Assembly (NCBI GenBank): GCA_937973635.1
Contig: CALJJZ010000047.1
Span: 1-64,000, forward strand
Source: an uncultured Bacillota bacterium
GTDB lineage: Bacteria; Bacillota; Dethiobacteria; DTU022; UBA8154
Reading direction: 5' to 3'
DNA length: 64,000 bases
Shown here: piece by piece, positions 37,581-48,122 of the stretch
How the letters are laid out: each line of letters opens with the position of its first letter
How positions within the stretch are numbered: position 1 is the first letter of the stretch
Notes under the pieces: generated by a model
The model's database searches: none
What the model was told of the DNA's origin: nothing
The model's input: only the letters and a program-made list of their open reading frames with translations
Made by a program: the position numbers and the translations under genes

Positions 37581-38777
37581 TTAAATCCCTGCCTCCTTGC
37601 GCAGCAGCTCCGCCCTGTCCGTTCTTTCCCAGGGCAGATCCAGGTCTTTGCGGCCAAAATGGCCATAGGCAGCTATCTGCTTGTAGATGGGCCGGCGCAG
37701 CTTCAGGTAGTCAATAATCGCGCCGGGGCGGAGGTCAAAATTTTCCCGGATAAGCTGCTCTATTTTTTGTACCGCCACCTTCTCCGTGCCAAAGGTCTCC
37801 ACAAAAACGGAGAGAGGCCGGGCCACGCCGATAGCATAGGCAAGCTCCAGCTCGCACTTGTCGGCCAGTCCCGCCGCCACAACGTTCTTGGCCACATAGC
37901 GGGCCATATAGCTGGCGGACCTGTCTACTTTGGTGGGGTCCTTGCCGGAGAAACAGCCGCCGCCGTGACGGGAATAACCGCCGTATGTATCCACAATAAT
38001 CTTGCGCCCGGTCAGACCCGTATCGCCCAGGGGGCCGCCCACGACAAAGCGCCCTGTGGCATTGATATAGTACTTGGTCCCCTCCAGCAGTTCCCCGGGG
38101 ATGACTTCCTTGATAACCAGCTCAACCAGCTCCTGCCGCAGCTGTTCAAGGGATACTTCGTCGCTGTGCTGGGCCGCCAGGACTACGGTGGAGACGCGGG
38201 ACGGTTTCCTGTTGCGGTATTCCACTGTAACCTGGGACTTGCCGTCGGGCCGCAGGTAATCTACAATCCTCTCCTTGCGCACCTGGGCCAAGCGCCTGGC
38301 CAGCCCGTGGGCCAGGGCAATGGGCAGGGGCATAAGCTCCGGCGTCTCATTGCAGGCGAAACCGAAAATAATGCCCTGATCCCCGGCCCCGATGGTGCTG
38401 TAAGCGTTCTCCTTTTCCGCGCCGGTCTTTAATTCCCAGGACTGGTTTACTCCGAGGGCAATATCGGCGGACTGCTCGTCGATGGAAGTAATTACGGCGC
38501 AGGTGTCCCCGTCAAAACCGTATTTGGCCCGCGTATATCCTATCTCCTTGACCGTATCCCTGGCAATACGGGGAATATCTACATAACACTGGGTGGTGAT
38601 CTCCCCCGCCACCAGCACCAGCCCGGTGGTTACAAGGGTCTCTACCGCTACCCGGCCCTGCGGGTCTTCTGCCATGATGGCATCCAGAATGGCGTCGGAG
38701 ATCTGGTCCGATACCTTGTCCGGATGCCCTTCCGTTACCGACTCGGAAGTAAAATAAACAACACCGTCATGATTCAC
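37581..38777 (-). CDS. metK: S-adenosylmethionine synthetase
   Basis: [27 protein letters not shown]...[28 protein letters not shown]...[32 protein letters not shown]. Confidence 0.98.
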   Translation of the reverse strand: MNHDGVVYFTSESVTEGHPDKVSDQISDAILDAIMAEDPQGRVAVETLVTTGLVLVAGEITTQCYVDIPRIARDTVKEIGYTRAKYGFDGDTCAVITSIDEQSADIALGVNQSWELKTGAEKENAYSTIGAGDQGIIFGFACNETPELMPLPIALAHGLARRLAQVRKERIVDYLRPDGKSQVTVEYRNRKPSRVSTVVLAAQHSDEVSLEQLRQELVELVIKEVIPGELLEGTKYYINATGRFVVGGPLGDTGLTGRKIIVDTYGGYSRHGGGCFSGKDPTKVDRSASYMARYVAKNVVAAGLADKCELELAYAIGVARPLSVFVETFGTEKVAVQKIEQLIRENFDLRPGAIIDYLKLRRPIYKQIAAYGHFGRKDLDLPWERTDRAELLRKEAGI

Positions 38778-38909
38778 TTTGCACTGCCTCCTTTACTCTT
38801 TTGCTCCTCTTTGCTCTTTGCTTTGCTGCCTCTATTTTGTCCCGGGAGTCTCCCCCCGCTTGTTTCTTCAGATTTCTTTGCCTTGTTTGCTTTTGCTTTC
38901 TGCTACTAT

Positions 38910-39395
38910 TTACTCGGCGCTTCTACTGTCCAGGCCGCCCCGTTCCGCCAGGGCAAAGACCAGCTCTCCGGAAGCGACAACTTTGCCGAACAGGCGGGCA
39001 CGGGCACGGCCCCGGCCTGCCACCCCTTTTAGCGCTGTCAGCGTTACCTCCAGTTCCAGGGTGCTCCCCGGGCGCACTACCCCCCGAAATTTAAAATTGT
39101 CGATGCCGCGAAAGAGGGCCAGTTTCCCCCTGTTTTCTTCTTTACTGAGCAGGGCCACGGCGCCCACCTGGGCCAGAGCTTCCACAATGAGTACGCCCGG
39201 CATCACAGGCTCCCCGGGGAAATGCCCTTTAAAATAAGGTTCCTCGGCCTGTACATCCTTGATACCCCGAGCTTTCTCCCCTGGGACCAGCTCGGTGATA
39301 CGGTCCACCAGCAAAAAAGGGGGCCGGTGAGGAATTATCTCCTCGATCTCACGCCTGGAATATTCTGCAGCCACAGTTACCGCTCCTTCTCGCAA
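38910..39395 (-). CDS. fabZ: 3-hydroxyacyl-ACP dehydratase FabZ
   Basis: IEEIIPHRPPFLLVDRITELVPGEKARGIKDVQAEEPYFKGHFPGEPVMPGVLIVEALAQVGAV. Confidence 0.96.
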   Translation of the reverse strand: MREGAVTVAAEYSRREIEEIIPHRPPFLLVDRITELVPGEKARGIKDVQAEEPYFKGHFPGEPVMPGVLIVEALAQVGAVALLSKEENRGKLALFRGIDNFKFRGVVRPGSTLELEVTLTALKGVAGRGRARARLFGKVVASGELVFALAERGGLDSRSAE

Positions 39396-39416
39396 TTATG
39401 CGCTTTTATCTTTATT

Positions 39417-41105
39417 TTACCCCGCATCGTCAAGCAGCAGCGGGGGAGGGTTTCCTACCCCCGTTGTTGCTGCTGGAGAAAAAAGACGGGGACGGCTTTC
39501 CATCATACTGCCCTCTTGCTCTAAAAGGCCGCCGACCATCCTGATCCGCTCCTCCAGGGCCTGGAGCCGTTGCAGGTCCTGCTCCGCCTCCAGGTAAGGA
39601 GAAAGCCTTGCCTGGAAAGCAGCGCTGTACTCCTCCCAGAGGTTGAGGATCTGCTGCGCCTTTAAGCGGGCGGAGAGAGCGGAAGAAGATTCATGTTCGC
39701 GTTCCAGGGGGAAAAGGGAGATCTCTTCCAGGTAAGAGGGGATATAGACCGGCAAGGCGTATCTTTCCTGCAGGGCCGCGGCCAGGCTCTCCTGGGCCTG
39801 CTGCTCGCCGTGGACGAGGATGACCTGTTTGGGCTTTTTGATGAATTTGCCCACCCACTTGAGCAGCTCCTCCCGGTCGGCGTGGGCGGAAAAGCCCTCC
39901 AGGGAAACGATGCGAGCCCGCACGGCGATCTCTTCTCCAAAAAGGGTAACCTGCTTGGCCCCCTCCAGCAGGCGGCGTCCCAGGCTCCCCTCCGCCTGGT
40001 AGCCCACAAAAATAACCGTGCTCTCCCTGCGCCAGAGATTATGCTTGAGGTGGTGCTTGATCCTCCCAGCGTCGCACATACCGCTAGCAGAGATAATCAT
40101 CGCCCCGCCCGTGATTTCATTGAGGGCCTTAGACTCCTCCAGGGAAGAAGTAAAGGTTGCCTCGGGAAAATGGAGGGGGCTCTCACCCCGGGCCACAGCA
40201 GCGCGCATCTTGAGGTCGAAACACTCGCTGTGCAGCATGAACATATCCGTGGTGCGGACCGCCATGGGGCTGTCCAGGTAAATAGGCAGGGGAGGTATCT
40301 CTCCCCTGTCAATGAGCCTGTTCAGGGTATAGAGCAGTTCCTGGGTGCGCCCCACAGCAAAGGCAGGGACAATAATATTGCCGCCGCGTCCCAAGGTCTC
40401 GTTAATGATATCCACCAGCAGCTTTTCTTTTTCCTCTTCCCCTTCATGGCGGCGCAGGCCGTAAGTAGATTCCATAATAAGGAAATCGGTCTCCTCGATC
40501 ACAGCCGGGTCGCAGATAATGGGCTGGTTTTCCCGGCCCAGGTCCCCGGTAAATACAAATTTTTGCCTCTCCTCCCCGTCAAAGATCCAGAGTTCAAGCA
40601 AGGTAGAACCGAGAATATGGCCGGCGTTGCTCAGCCGGAAGGACAACCGGGGAGAGATGGTGATAAGTTCATCGCACTCCACCCCCTGGAAATAGTTTAA
40701 AGCTTGCAGCGCTTCTTCCACCGTATAAAGGGGAGACGTCTCTTCCCGCCCGGCCCGCCTGGCCTTACGGTTTTCCCATTCCGCTTCCATTTCATGGATA
40801 TGGCCGCTGTCCGGCAACATGATGGAGCAGAGATCCACGGTGGCGCGGGAAGCGTATATCCTGCCGCGGAAACCGTCCCGCACGAGCTTAGGCAAAAGCC
40901 CGCTGTGGTCAATATGGGCATGGGTGAGAAAAACCGCATCCAGGGCGGCGGGATCGAAGGGAAAATCATAATAATTCCTGCGCCTGAGCGCTTTGCCTCC
41001 CTGGAACATGCCGCAGTCAACGAGCACCTGGTTTGTGCCGTAACGCAGGAGAAAACAGGATCCCGTGACCGTCCCTGCACCCCCGCAAAATTTGATTGTC
41101 ACCAC
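39417..41105 (-). CDS. MBL-fold / beta-CASP RNA-metabolising hydrolase
   Basis: [35 protein letters not shown]...[19 protein letters not shown]...[24 protein letters not shown]-like segment. Confidence 0.93.
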   Translation of the reverse strand: [562 protein letters not shown]

Positions 41106-41171
41106 TTAATTTCTCCCTTCCTCCCCCAAGATACCTGTACTTGCCGCCGCCATATTATTTTCAGGACCTTA

Positions 41172-41933
41172 TCAGAGGGCCAGGCGCCTCATTATTTCCT
41201 TTACTGCCTGCATGGCCGGCGTATCCCCAGGCAGCTGGAAAAGGGGCTTGCCCTGCAGGTCGAATTCAACGACCAGCTCATCCATGGGCACCGTGCCCAA
41301 AAGCTCCAGGCCCGTCTTCTCAATCTCCCCGGCCAGCACCTGGGCTGTATCTTCCCCAGCACGGCTGATCAGGAGATATACTTCTTTGACTTTAATTCCT
41401 AGCGTGCGTACAATCTCGTAAACACGGCCGGCGGAGCGGATCCCCCGGGCCGTAGCGTCGCTGGTAATGACCAGCAGGTCAAGGTCGTCAATGATGCGCC
41501 GGCTTAAGTGCTCCAGGCCCGCCTCGTTGTCTACCACCACGTAGTCGTAGTTTACACGCAGCTTTTCCAGGAATTTTTTCAGCAGGTCGTTGGGGTAGCA
41601 ATAACAGCCGGGACCGTGGGGGTTCCCCATTACGAGGAGATCTATGTGCTCCGTCTCCACCAGGGCCTGGTTAACGCGCATCTCCATAAACATATCTTTA
41701 GTCATGCCCTGGGGGACTTTACGAAAATCCTTTATCTCATCCAAAGCCATGGAGATGGTCTCCTTTACCTCCAGGCCAAGGGCTTCGTTTAAGTTGGCGT
41801 TGGCGTCGGCGTCTACAGCCAGGATAGCTTTGCCTTTATTCTTTTCCACCAGGCAACGCAACATCAGGGCCGTAAAGGTAGTTTTCCCTGTCCCGCCTTT
41901 GCCGGCAACGGCGACCAGCTTCTCTTTTCCCAT
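41172..41933 (-). CDS. cooC: CooC-type CODH nickel-insertion accessory ATPase
   Basis: LVAVAGKGGTGKTTFTALMLRCLVEKNKGKAILAVDADANANLNEALGL...GNPHGPGCYCYPNDLLKKFLEKL (CXC motif). Confidence 0.9.
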   Translation of the reverse strand: MGKEKLVAVAGKGGTGKTTFTALMLRCLVEKNKGKAILAVDADANANLNEALGLEVKETISMALDEIKDFRKVPQGMTKDMFMEMRVNQALVETEHIDLLVMGNPHGPGCYCYPNDLLKKFLEKLRVNYDYVVVDNEAGLEHLSRRIIDDLDLLVITSDATARGIRSAGRVYEIVRTLGIKVKEVYLLISRAGEDTAQVLAGEIEKTGLELLGTVPMDELVVEFDLQGKPLFQLPGDTPAMQAVKEIMRRLAL

Positions 41934-42104
41934 TTAATGCACCTCTCCTTGTCCTTTATTTACCGGGGAAAAGGGCAAAACCCGCGGTCAGACCGGGTAA
42001 AAACGCCGGCACCGGGACCTTCACCTTTCGCACCCGCATTAACTCCCTGAAGGCCAATACCCATATTATACAATATATGAAAAAAAAAACCACCCGGGAG
42101 GAGA

Positions 42105-42467
42105 TTATAAGCTGCCATCACCAGCCAGCTTCGCCCAGACGCACTGCTGGGCGTGGCCGGCCAGCTCGTCTTTAATCATCCTATGTACCCCCGAGATCTC
42201 CTCTACAGTACGGTTGAAGATCTTGTTGCACCCTTCATCCAGGTCTAAGGCAATCCCCTGCTGGGCCACGTCCAGCGCTTCTGCAAGCAGAGCAAGGAGC
42301 CGCGTGTACTTTTCCCGGACAAGGAGGGCCTCCCGCATCAACTCCGTCTCCTCCTCATCCAGTAAAATAAACTTTTCCCGGGGAGTACCGCATTTGGGGC
42401 AAAATGTGGGGGGCACCTCATCCTCATACAGGAAACCACAAAGATCACAGCGCCACATCCCTGGCAT
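42105..42467 (-). CDS. Rubredoxin-domain protein (rubrerythrin-like)
   Basis: MWRCDLCGFLYEDEVPPTFCPKCGTPREKFILL followed by a helical domain. Confidence 0.8.
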   Translation of the reverse strand: MPGMWRCDLCGFLYEDEVPPTFCPKCGTPREKFILLDEEETELMREALLVREKYTRLLALLAEALDVAQQGIALDLDEGCNKIFNRTVEEISGVHRMIKDELAGHAQQCVWAKLAGDGSL

Positions 42468-42803
42468 CTCTTAACACCTCCGTGGGGAAAATAATTTTGC
42501 CATCATAAAAATTATTAAGCCTGCCAGCTTATTTTAGCGCAGCAGAACATAAATGGCAATAGCCGCAGTCTGCTGCGCCCCTAAAAACCTTGCTTGCCTT
42601 GCGAGGGACGAAGATACTGCCAGAGCGCCGCTAAATAAGGGAAGATTGCCAAGTAGGAGGAGCTTGCCAGAAAAGAGGCTGGTAAGGGGAATTGTGGGCA
42701 TAAATATGGTATAATTACTGTACTGGCTCAGCCATGCTGTTTCCCGTGCGGCACCGACTGGGCAGGGAGTAACTACCCATATTTTGCTGGTGAGGTGTTT
42801 CAG

Positions 42804-43472
42804 ATGCCAAGATTGGTTTATTTGGGCCATGCTTGCTTTTTGCTAGAAAGCGAAGGGAAGGAAACGCTGCTCCTTGACCCTTTCCTCAGCGAAAACCCCC
42901 ACGCGCCGCTGCTGCCGGAGCAGGTAACAGCCGATTACCTGCTCATCTCCCATGCCCACTTTGACCACCTGGGGGACGCCTATGCCATCGCCCGCAGGCA
43001 GGGTACGATTATCTCCACATCAGACATCGCCAAGGACGCAGCAGCCCAGGGCCTTGCCTCCCACGGCCTGAACATCGGCGGCAAATACCCTTTCCCCTTT
43101 GGGTGGGTAAAATGCACCCCGGCCCTGCACAGCGCAGGCATGAGCGGGGGGATAGCCTGCGGCTTCATCATAAACTACTACGGCCAAAACATCTATTTTG
43201 CCGGGGACACAGGCCTCTTTGGCGACATGAAGCTGCTAGGGGAACTTACCCCCCTGGAGATCGCCCTCTTGCCCATCGGGGACAACTTCACTATGGGCAT
43301 CGACGACGCCGTGGTCGCCGCCTCTTTCCTCCAGGCAGAGACCGTTATCCCTTACCACTACAATACTTGGCCCCTCATCGCTGCCGACCCGCAGGAGTTC
43401 AAAAGCAAGGTAGAGACCAAAACAAAGAGCCGCTGTATCGTCATCTCCCCAGGAGAAAGCCATAATTTTTAA
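42804..43472 (+). CDS. UPF0173-type metal-dependent hydrolase (MBL fold)
   Basis: MPRLVYLGHACFLLESEGKETLLLDPFLSENPHAPL...DYLLISHAHFDHLGDAYAIARR...YFAGDTGLFGDMKLLGEL. Confidence 0.93.
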   Translation: MPRLVYLGHACFLLESEGKETLLLDPFLSENPHAPLLPEQVTADYLLISHAHFDHLGDAYAIARRQGTIISTSDIAKDAAAQGLASHGLNIGGKYPFPFGWVKCTPALHSAGMSGGIACGFIINYYGQNIYFAGDTGLFGDMKLLGELTPLEIALLPIGDNFTMGIDDAVVAASFLQAETVIPYHYNTWPLIAADPQEFKSKVETKTKSRCIVISPGESHNF

Positions 43473-43559
43473 GACAAATTAAAACAAAGGCCGCAACATC
43501 CCCCAAAAAGGGCTGCCCCCTTGTTTTTTGCAAGGTTTGTGCTATAATAGGAACTGCGC

Positions 43560-43634
43560 GCCGGCGTAGCTCAGCGGCAGAGCAGCGCACTCGTAATGCG
43601 CAGGCCATGGGTTCAAGTCCCATCGCCGGCTCCA
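43560..43634 (+). tRNA. tRNA-Thr (anticodon CGT)
   Basis: GCCGGCG-TA-GCTC...GAGC-A-GCGCA-CTCGTAA-TGCGC-AGGCC-ATGGG-TTCAAGT-CCCAT-CGCCGGC-T-CCA folds as a cloverleaf with encoded CCA. Confidence 0.95.
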
Positions 43635-43648
43635 GGTTATAAGCCTTA

Positions 43649-43692
43649 GAACCATCCTGTTTTAGTCACTTTGTGAGGGATGGTTCTTTTTT
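43649..43692 (+). terminator. Intrinsic terminator after tRNA-Thr
   Basis: GAACCATCC...GGATGGTTC followed by TTTTTT. Confidence 0.8.
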
Positions 43693-43720
43693 ACCTACCT
43701 GTTACAGCTTAATTTCTTGA

Positions 43721-45424
43721 TCAATGGCTGTGCCCAAAGGCCGCGGCCAGCAGCTCCCTGGTATGGCAGCAGCAGGGCTGAGTGAAAATGCGGTGGGACG
43801 AACCCTGCTCCAAGACGGCGCCGTGCTGCATCACCACGATGCGGTCCGCCACCTTGCGCGCCAGGTCAAGGTCATGGGTAATAAAGAGCATGGCAAACCC
43901 CTCTTCATTCTGCAGCCCTTTTAATAGGCGCAGCAGGTTGGCCTGGGTGGAAGGGTCGAGCATGGAGGTAATCTCGTCGGCCAGCAGCAGGGCCGGCCGC
44001 ATCACCAGGGCCCGGGCAATGGCCAGGCGCTGCCTTTGCCCGCCGCTCAGCTCAAAACAATAACGCCGCAGGAATTTTTCGTCTGCGGGCAACTGGACGC
44101 GGGATAGGGCCTCCAGGAGGCGCCGCTGCCTCTCTCCCCTGCCGCCCACTTTATTGATCTCCAACGGTTCCCGCAGGGTCTGCTCCACCGTAAAACGGTG
44201 GCTGGTAGAGGCAAAGGGGTCTTGCATGACCAGCTGGATCCCCTTTTCCCGGCGGGTTGCCCCGGCGTTAAAAGGCCTGCCCTGGAAAAGAATCTGCCCG
44301 GCAGTAGGCTTGAGCAGCCCCCCCAACAGCTGGGCCACTGTGGATTTGCCTGAGCCCGTTTCCCCCACCAGCCCCAGCACCTCGCCGTGTTTGATCTCCA
44401 AATCAACGTCCCTTACCGCCTGCACAACCTTTTTTTTCAAGCGGTATTCCTTGCAAAGCCCCCTCGCTGCCAGCAGGGCCGTAATCCCACCTTGGTTGCA
44501 GGCGACCTGCCTCCCGGGGGATATATGCCGCAAGGAGGGTGTGTCAGTGCCGCACCGCTCCAGGGACTGGACACAACGGGGAGCAAAGGCGCAGCCTACC
44601 GTCCCACCGCCGGCCGGTTCGCCGGGGATGCCCCAGAGATCACGGAAAGCAAAGAAGTTGGGTGAAGCATTAATCAGGCCCCGTGTATAAGGGTGGAGGG
44701 GATCTTCCATAATTTCCTCCGTCAGCCCTGTCTCCACTACCCTGCCCCCGTACAGCACCAGCAGGCGGCGCGCCAGGCGGGCGATGCAGGCCAGGTCATG
44801 GGAAATAAGCACAAGAGAAAAACCATCTTCCCTTTGCAGCCTCTCCAGCAGCTCCATTACCTCCCTGCGGGCGATAGGGTCGAGGGAGGTAGTGGGCTCA
44901 TCCACCAGGAGCAGCTCGGGGCGGCAAGAGAGGGCCATGGCCAGCAGCACCCGCTGGCGCATCCCCCCGGAAAGCTGGTGAGGAAAAGCTGTTTTCCAGG
45001 ATGGATCCAGGCCCACTAGGCCCAGCAGCTCGTCAACCCGTGCCTCCAACCCTTTGCCCTTCATCCCTAGATGCCTGGCCAAGGGCTCAGCTACCTGCTC
45101 CTCCACGCTGAGTACCGGATTTAATACTTCCAGGGAGTTCTGGAAAACCATGGCAATGCGCTTCCAACGGTAGGTATGGCGCTTCGCCTCAGGGAGAGAG
45201 AGCAGCTCGGAGCCCCCGTAATGCACCTTCCCCTCTACCCTCTCCCCTTTCTCCAACAAGCCCATGAGGGCCAGGGCTAAGGTCGTCTTGCCGCTCCCCG
45301 ACTCGCCGATAACCCCCAGCGTCTCCCCCGGAGCCAGGGTAAAAGAAACGCCTTCCAAGGCTCGCACGGCCCGGCCGGTAGAGTTGTAGGTTACGCCTAA
45401 ACCTTTTACCTCAAGGGTTGACAT
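43721..45424 (-). CDS. Fused two-domain ABC transporter ATPase (Dpp/Opp/Nik DF type)
   Basis: Two ABC cassettes: GVIGESGSGKTTLALALMG...LSGGMRQRVLLAMAL...LLVDEPTTSLD and GLVGETGSGKSTVAQLLGG...LSGGQRQRLAIARAL...LLADEITSMLD. Confidence 0.95.
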   Translation of the reverse strand: MSTLEVKGLGVTYNSTGRAVRALEGVSFTLAPGETLGVIGESGSGKTTLALALMGLLEKGERVEGKVHYGGSELLSLPEAKRHTYRWKRIAMVFQNSLEVLNPVLSVEEQVAEPLARHLGMKGKGLEARVDELLGLVGLDPSWKTAFPHQLSGGMRQRVLLAMALSCRPELLLVDEPTTSLDPIARREVMELLERLQREDGFSLVLISHDLACIARLARRLLVLYGGRVVETGLTEEIMEDPLHPYTRGLINASPNFFAFRDLWGIPGEPAGGGTVGCAFAPRCVQSLERCGTDTPSLRHISPGRQVACNQGGITALLAARGLCKEYRLKKKVVQAVRDVDLEIKHGEVLGLVGETGSGKSTVAQLLGGLLKPTAGQILFQGRPFNAGATRREKGIQLVMQDPFASTSHRFTVEQTLREPLEINKVGGRGERQRRLLEALSRVQLPADEKFLRRYCFELSGGQRQRLAIARALVMRPALLLADEITSMLDPSTQANLLRLLKGLQNEEGFAMLFITHDLDLARKVADRIVVMQHGAVLEQGSSHRIFTQPCCCHTRELLAAAFGHSH

Positions 45425-45470
45425 GGGCATGACCTCCTGCATAAGGCAAAAAATACCGCGGAAACGGCTG

Positions 45471-46325
45471 CTACCCTTTGGCCACCCGGGGGTCGGCAAT
45501 ACGTTCCAGGTCCCGGCCCAAAAGGGCCAGGGAGCTGACGAGCAGGGTTAAAAACACCCAGGGGTAAAGGAGCCACCATTTCCAATACGGCGTAAAATAG
45601 ATACCGCGAAAATTTAAGGCATGGTTGATGATCAACCCCCAACTACGGGAGGTAGGATCCCCCAGGCCCAGGAAAGCGAGGCTCGCTTCGGTGACAATGG
45701 CCATCCCGGCAAGGCGGATCATGCTCACTGCTAGGATGGGTAAAAGTTCGGGTAAAAGATGCCGAAAAATAATATATAACGCGCCTGCCCCGTAGCTACG
45801 GGCTATTTTGACATAAGCCTGTTCCTTCAGGGCCAGCACCTGGGCCCGCACAATACGCGCCGGGTAGGACCAAGAAAAAAGGGCCAGCACCAGGATAATA
45901 TTACGCAGGCTAGAGCCAAAAAAAGCGGCTAAAACCACCATCACAGGCAGGTCTGGCATAACGATCATAATATCGATGAGCCGCATGAGCGCCCGTTCGC
46001 TCCACCCGCCGCGGTACCCGGCAAAGGTGCCCACGATACCACCACCCAGGCCGGCCAGCAGGGCTGTCCCCAGCCCCACGATCAGGCTGACCCGCGCCCC
46101 GTAGCAGATCTGGGCCCAGAGGTCTACCCCCAGTTCGTCTGTGCCCAAAAGGTGGGCGCCCCCTGGCGGCGCCAGGGATGGTCCCGAGGAGGCATGGTGG
46201 GGCTGCCAGGTTAGATAGGGGGCGGCTATCGCCATAAAGATCAGCAACACCAGAATAAGAAGGCCAACCCTGCCGAAAACAGTTAGTCCCCGCCACATTT
46301 TGTTTATGGGTTTAAGCAGGAACAT
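45471..46325 (-). CDS. ABC transporter permease (DppC/NikC type)
   Basis: MFLLKPINKMWRGLTVFGRVGLLILVLLIFMAIAAPYL...HLLGTDELGVDLWAQICYGARVSLIVGLGTALLAGLGGGIVG.... Confidence 0.93.
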   Translation of the reverse strand: MFLLKPINKMWRGLTVFGRVGLLILVLLIFMAIAAPYLTWQPHHASSGPSLAPPGGAHLLGTDELGVDLWAQICYGARVSLIVGLGTALLAGLGGGIVGTFAGYRGGWSERALMRLIDIMIVMPDLPVMVVLAAFFGSSLRNIILVLALFSWSYPARIVRAQVLALKEQAYVKIARSYGAGALYIIFRHLLPELLPILAVSMIRLAGMAIVTEASLAFLGLGDPTSRSWGLIINHALNFRGIYFTPYWKWWLLYPWVFLTLLVSSLALLGRDLERIADPRVAKG

Positions 46326-47382
46326 GGCTCCTCTCCTTCTGTTCGGTTTTTGCTGCCTTCTGTTTCCCGTATGTCTCTCCTTCCCGCGTCCGGGGATCCA
46401 GGGTCCGGTAGAGCAGATCCGCCAGCAGGTTGGCTGCCAGCACACCAAAGGCCAGCACCAGGAAGATCCCCTGCAGCAAGGGGTAATCGCGCACGAAAAC
46501 GGCCTCCCGCATGAGCCGGCCCAGGCCCGGATAGGCGAAAACGTTCTCCACAAGCACAGCACCGCCCACCATACCTCCAAGCTGCAGGGCCACCCGGGTC
46601 ACCAGGGGCAGAAGGGCGTTTCTTAGGGCGTGGCGGTAGCGGATACGCTGCTCCCTGAGACCCTTGGCCCGGGCGGTACGCATATAGTCTTTCCCCAGGA
46701 CAGTGGTGAGGGTATTGCGCACCAGCAAATAAATCCCCCCCGTCCGGGCCAGGGAGAGGGTAAGCACGGGCAGGGCAGCGTGGTGGAGCACGTCTTCTAT
46801 TTTTTCCCAGCCGGTGTAGCTGGCAAAGTGGGTCATGGCTCCTGCCAGGGGGAAAAGGCCCAGCCCTCCAGCAAAAACGATTAAAAGCATGCTCCCCAGC
46901 AAGAAAGCAGGAATCTCGGAGAAGACAACCATGAAAAGGTAGGTAACCTTATCCTGCCAGGAATCACGGCGCCAGGCGGAAAAGCTGCCCAGCAAGATCC
47001 CCAGGAGCAAACTGAGGAACGTCGCCGCCGTGACCATGAGGAGGGTCCAGGGCAGCCGCCCCAAGATAATGGCAGCCACATCATTTTTGTAATAATAGCT
47101 GAATCCCAGGTTCCCCCGCATCAACCCGGCCAGGTAGCGGAAATACTGCTCCCGCAGGGGCCGGTCCAAGCCGTAGTACACGGTAAAATATTCCCGTTGC
47201 TCTCTAGTAAAAGCTGCGATCTCCTCCCCCGCCTCCCCGGAGAGGTGCACAAAAGGGTCGCCGGGCATGAGGCGGGGGAGGAAAAAGTTCATGGTCAGGA
47301 TGACAAGAAAGGTAACCAGGTATTCCATCAAGGTCAGGCCTTTTTTCTTCATAGCGCTTGGCAATTGCCTTTCCTCTTGCAT
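46312..47382 (-). CDS. ABC transporter permease (DppB/NikB type)
   Basis: MEYLVTFLVILTMNFFLPRLMPGDPFVHLS...YGLDRPLREQYFRYLAGLMRGNLGFSYYYKNDVAAIILGRLPWTLL. Confidence 0.93.
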   Translation of the reverse strand: MQEERQLPSAMKKKGLTLMEYLVTFLVILTMNFFLPRLMPGDPFVHLSGEAGEEIAAFTREQREYFTVYYGLDRPLREQYFRYLAGLMRGNLGFSYYYKNDVAAIILGRLPWTLLMVTAATFLSLLLGILLGSFSAWRRDSWQDKVTYLFMVVFSEIPAFLLGSMLLIVFAGGLGLFPLAGAMTHFASYTGWEKIEDVLHHAALPVLTLSLARTGGIYLLVRNTLTTVLGKDYMRTARAKGLREQRIRYRHALRNALLPLVTRVALQLGGMVGGAVLVENVFAYPGLGRLMREAVFVRDYPLLQGIFLVLAFGVLAANLLADLLYRTLDPRTREGETYGKQKAAKTEQKERSHVPA

Positions 47383-47411
47383 TTATCCCCGGGCAGCTCA
47401 ACCCCGCCTTG

Positions 47412-48032
47412 TTAACTGCCGGCCCCCCAGCCCCGGTCATAATTATCGGCGCAGGGGATGCAGACCGGCTGGCCATCTCTAAAGCGGGCCCGAGGTTCCA
47501 TCACCCCTTCGCCGCAGCTAGAACAGGTTACGGAGGGGAAGATGCGGGCCTTCTCCGGCACAGCATAGGGGACTTCTTTTACCACACAGACCTCTGCCAG
47601 CGGTTTGACAAGATACTCTTCCATGAGCTTGCCAGTAAGCTCTTTAAAACGGGCTTTCTCCTCCGCAGAGGCGGTTTTGCCGAACACCTTCCGGCGCAAA
47701 GACTGGAATTCGTCCTGCATTAACCCTTCTGGCCACTTTGCCGTAATGCGCACCGCTTTCTTCTTCTCCCGCAGGGCAAAAGTGTAACCCTGCTTGCCGT
47801 AATCACGTACGATCAGATTCCCCTTGCCAACCGTACACCCCGTAAGCACCTGGATGGCATCCACGGCGCAGCTGTCATTTTCTACGATGGCGACTATCTC
47901 TTCGTCCACATCCCGCTCGCTTCCCAGAGACTCCCTCGCCGCCTCGGCTACGCGGACCCCCATGGCCAACCCCATGCAGCTATGGCCGTGGAATTCCACT
48001 GCCCGTTCCCATGGTGTTTTTGCCATACACAT
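47412..48032 (-). CDS. FmdE family protein with C-terminal zinc finger
   Basis: VEFHGHSCMGLAMGVRVAEAARESLG...AIVENDSCAVDAIQVLTGCTVGKGNLIVRDYGKQGYTF...CSSCGEGVMEPRARFRDGQPVCIPC. Confidence 0.93.
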   Translation of the reverse strand: MCMAKTPWERAVEFHGHSCMGLAMGVRVAEAARESLGSERDVDEEIVAIVENDSCAVDAIQVLTGCTVGKGNLIVRDYGKQGYTFALREKKKAVRITAKWPEGLMQDEFQSLRRKVFGKTASAEEKARFKELTGKLMEEYLVKPLAEVCVVKEVPYAVPEKARIFPSVTCSSCGEGVMEPRARFRDGQPVCIPCADNYDRGWGAGS

Positions 48033-48122
48033 TTTGAACCCTCCAGCCGTATCATTAAAACCAATATTGTGTTACCAAGGAAATTATTCGCTTCAAAGCG
48101 TCATATCTCCCGCTGGACCGCC

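Noticed and set aside
38778-38930. SAM riboswitch upstream of metK
   Set aside because: The leader is purine-rich and I could not find SAM-I core motifs or the expected stems.
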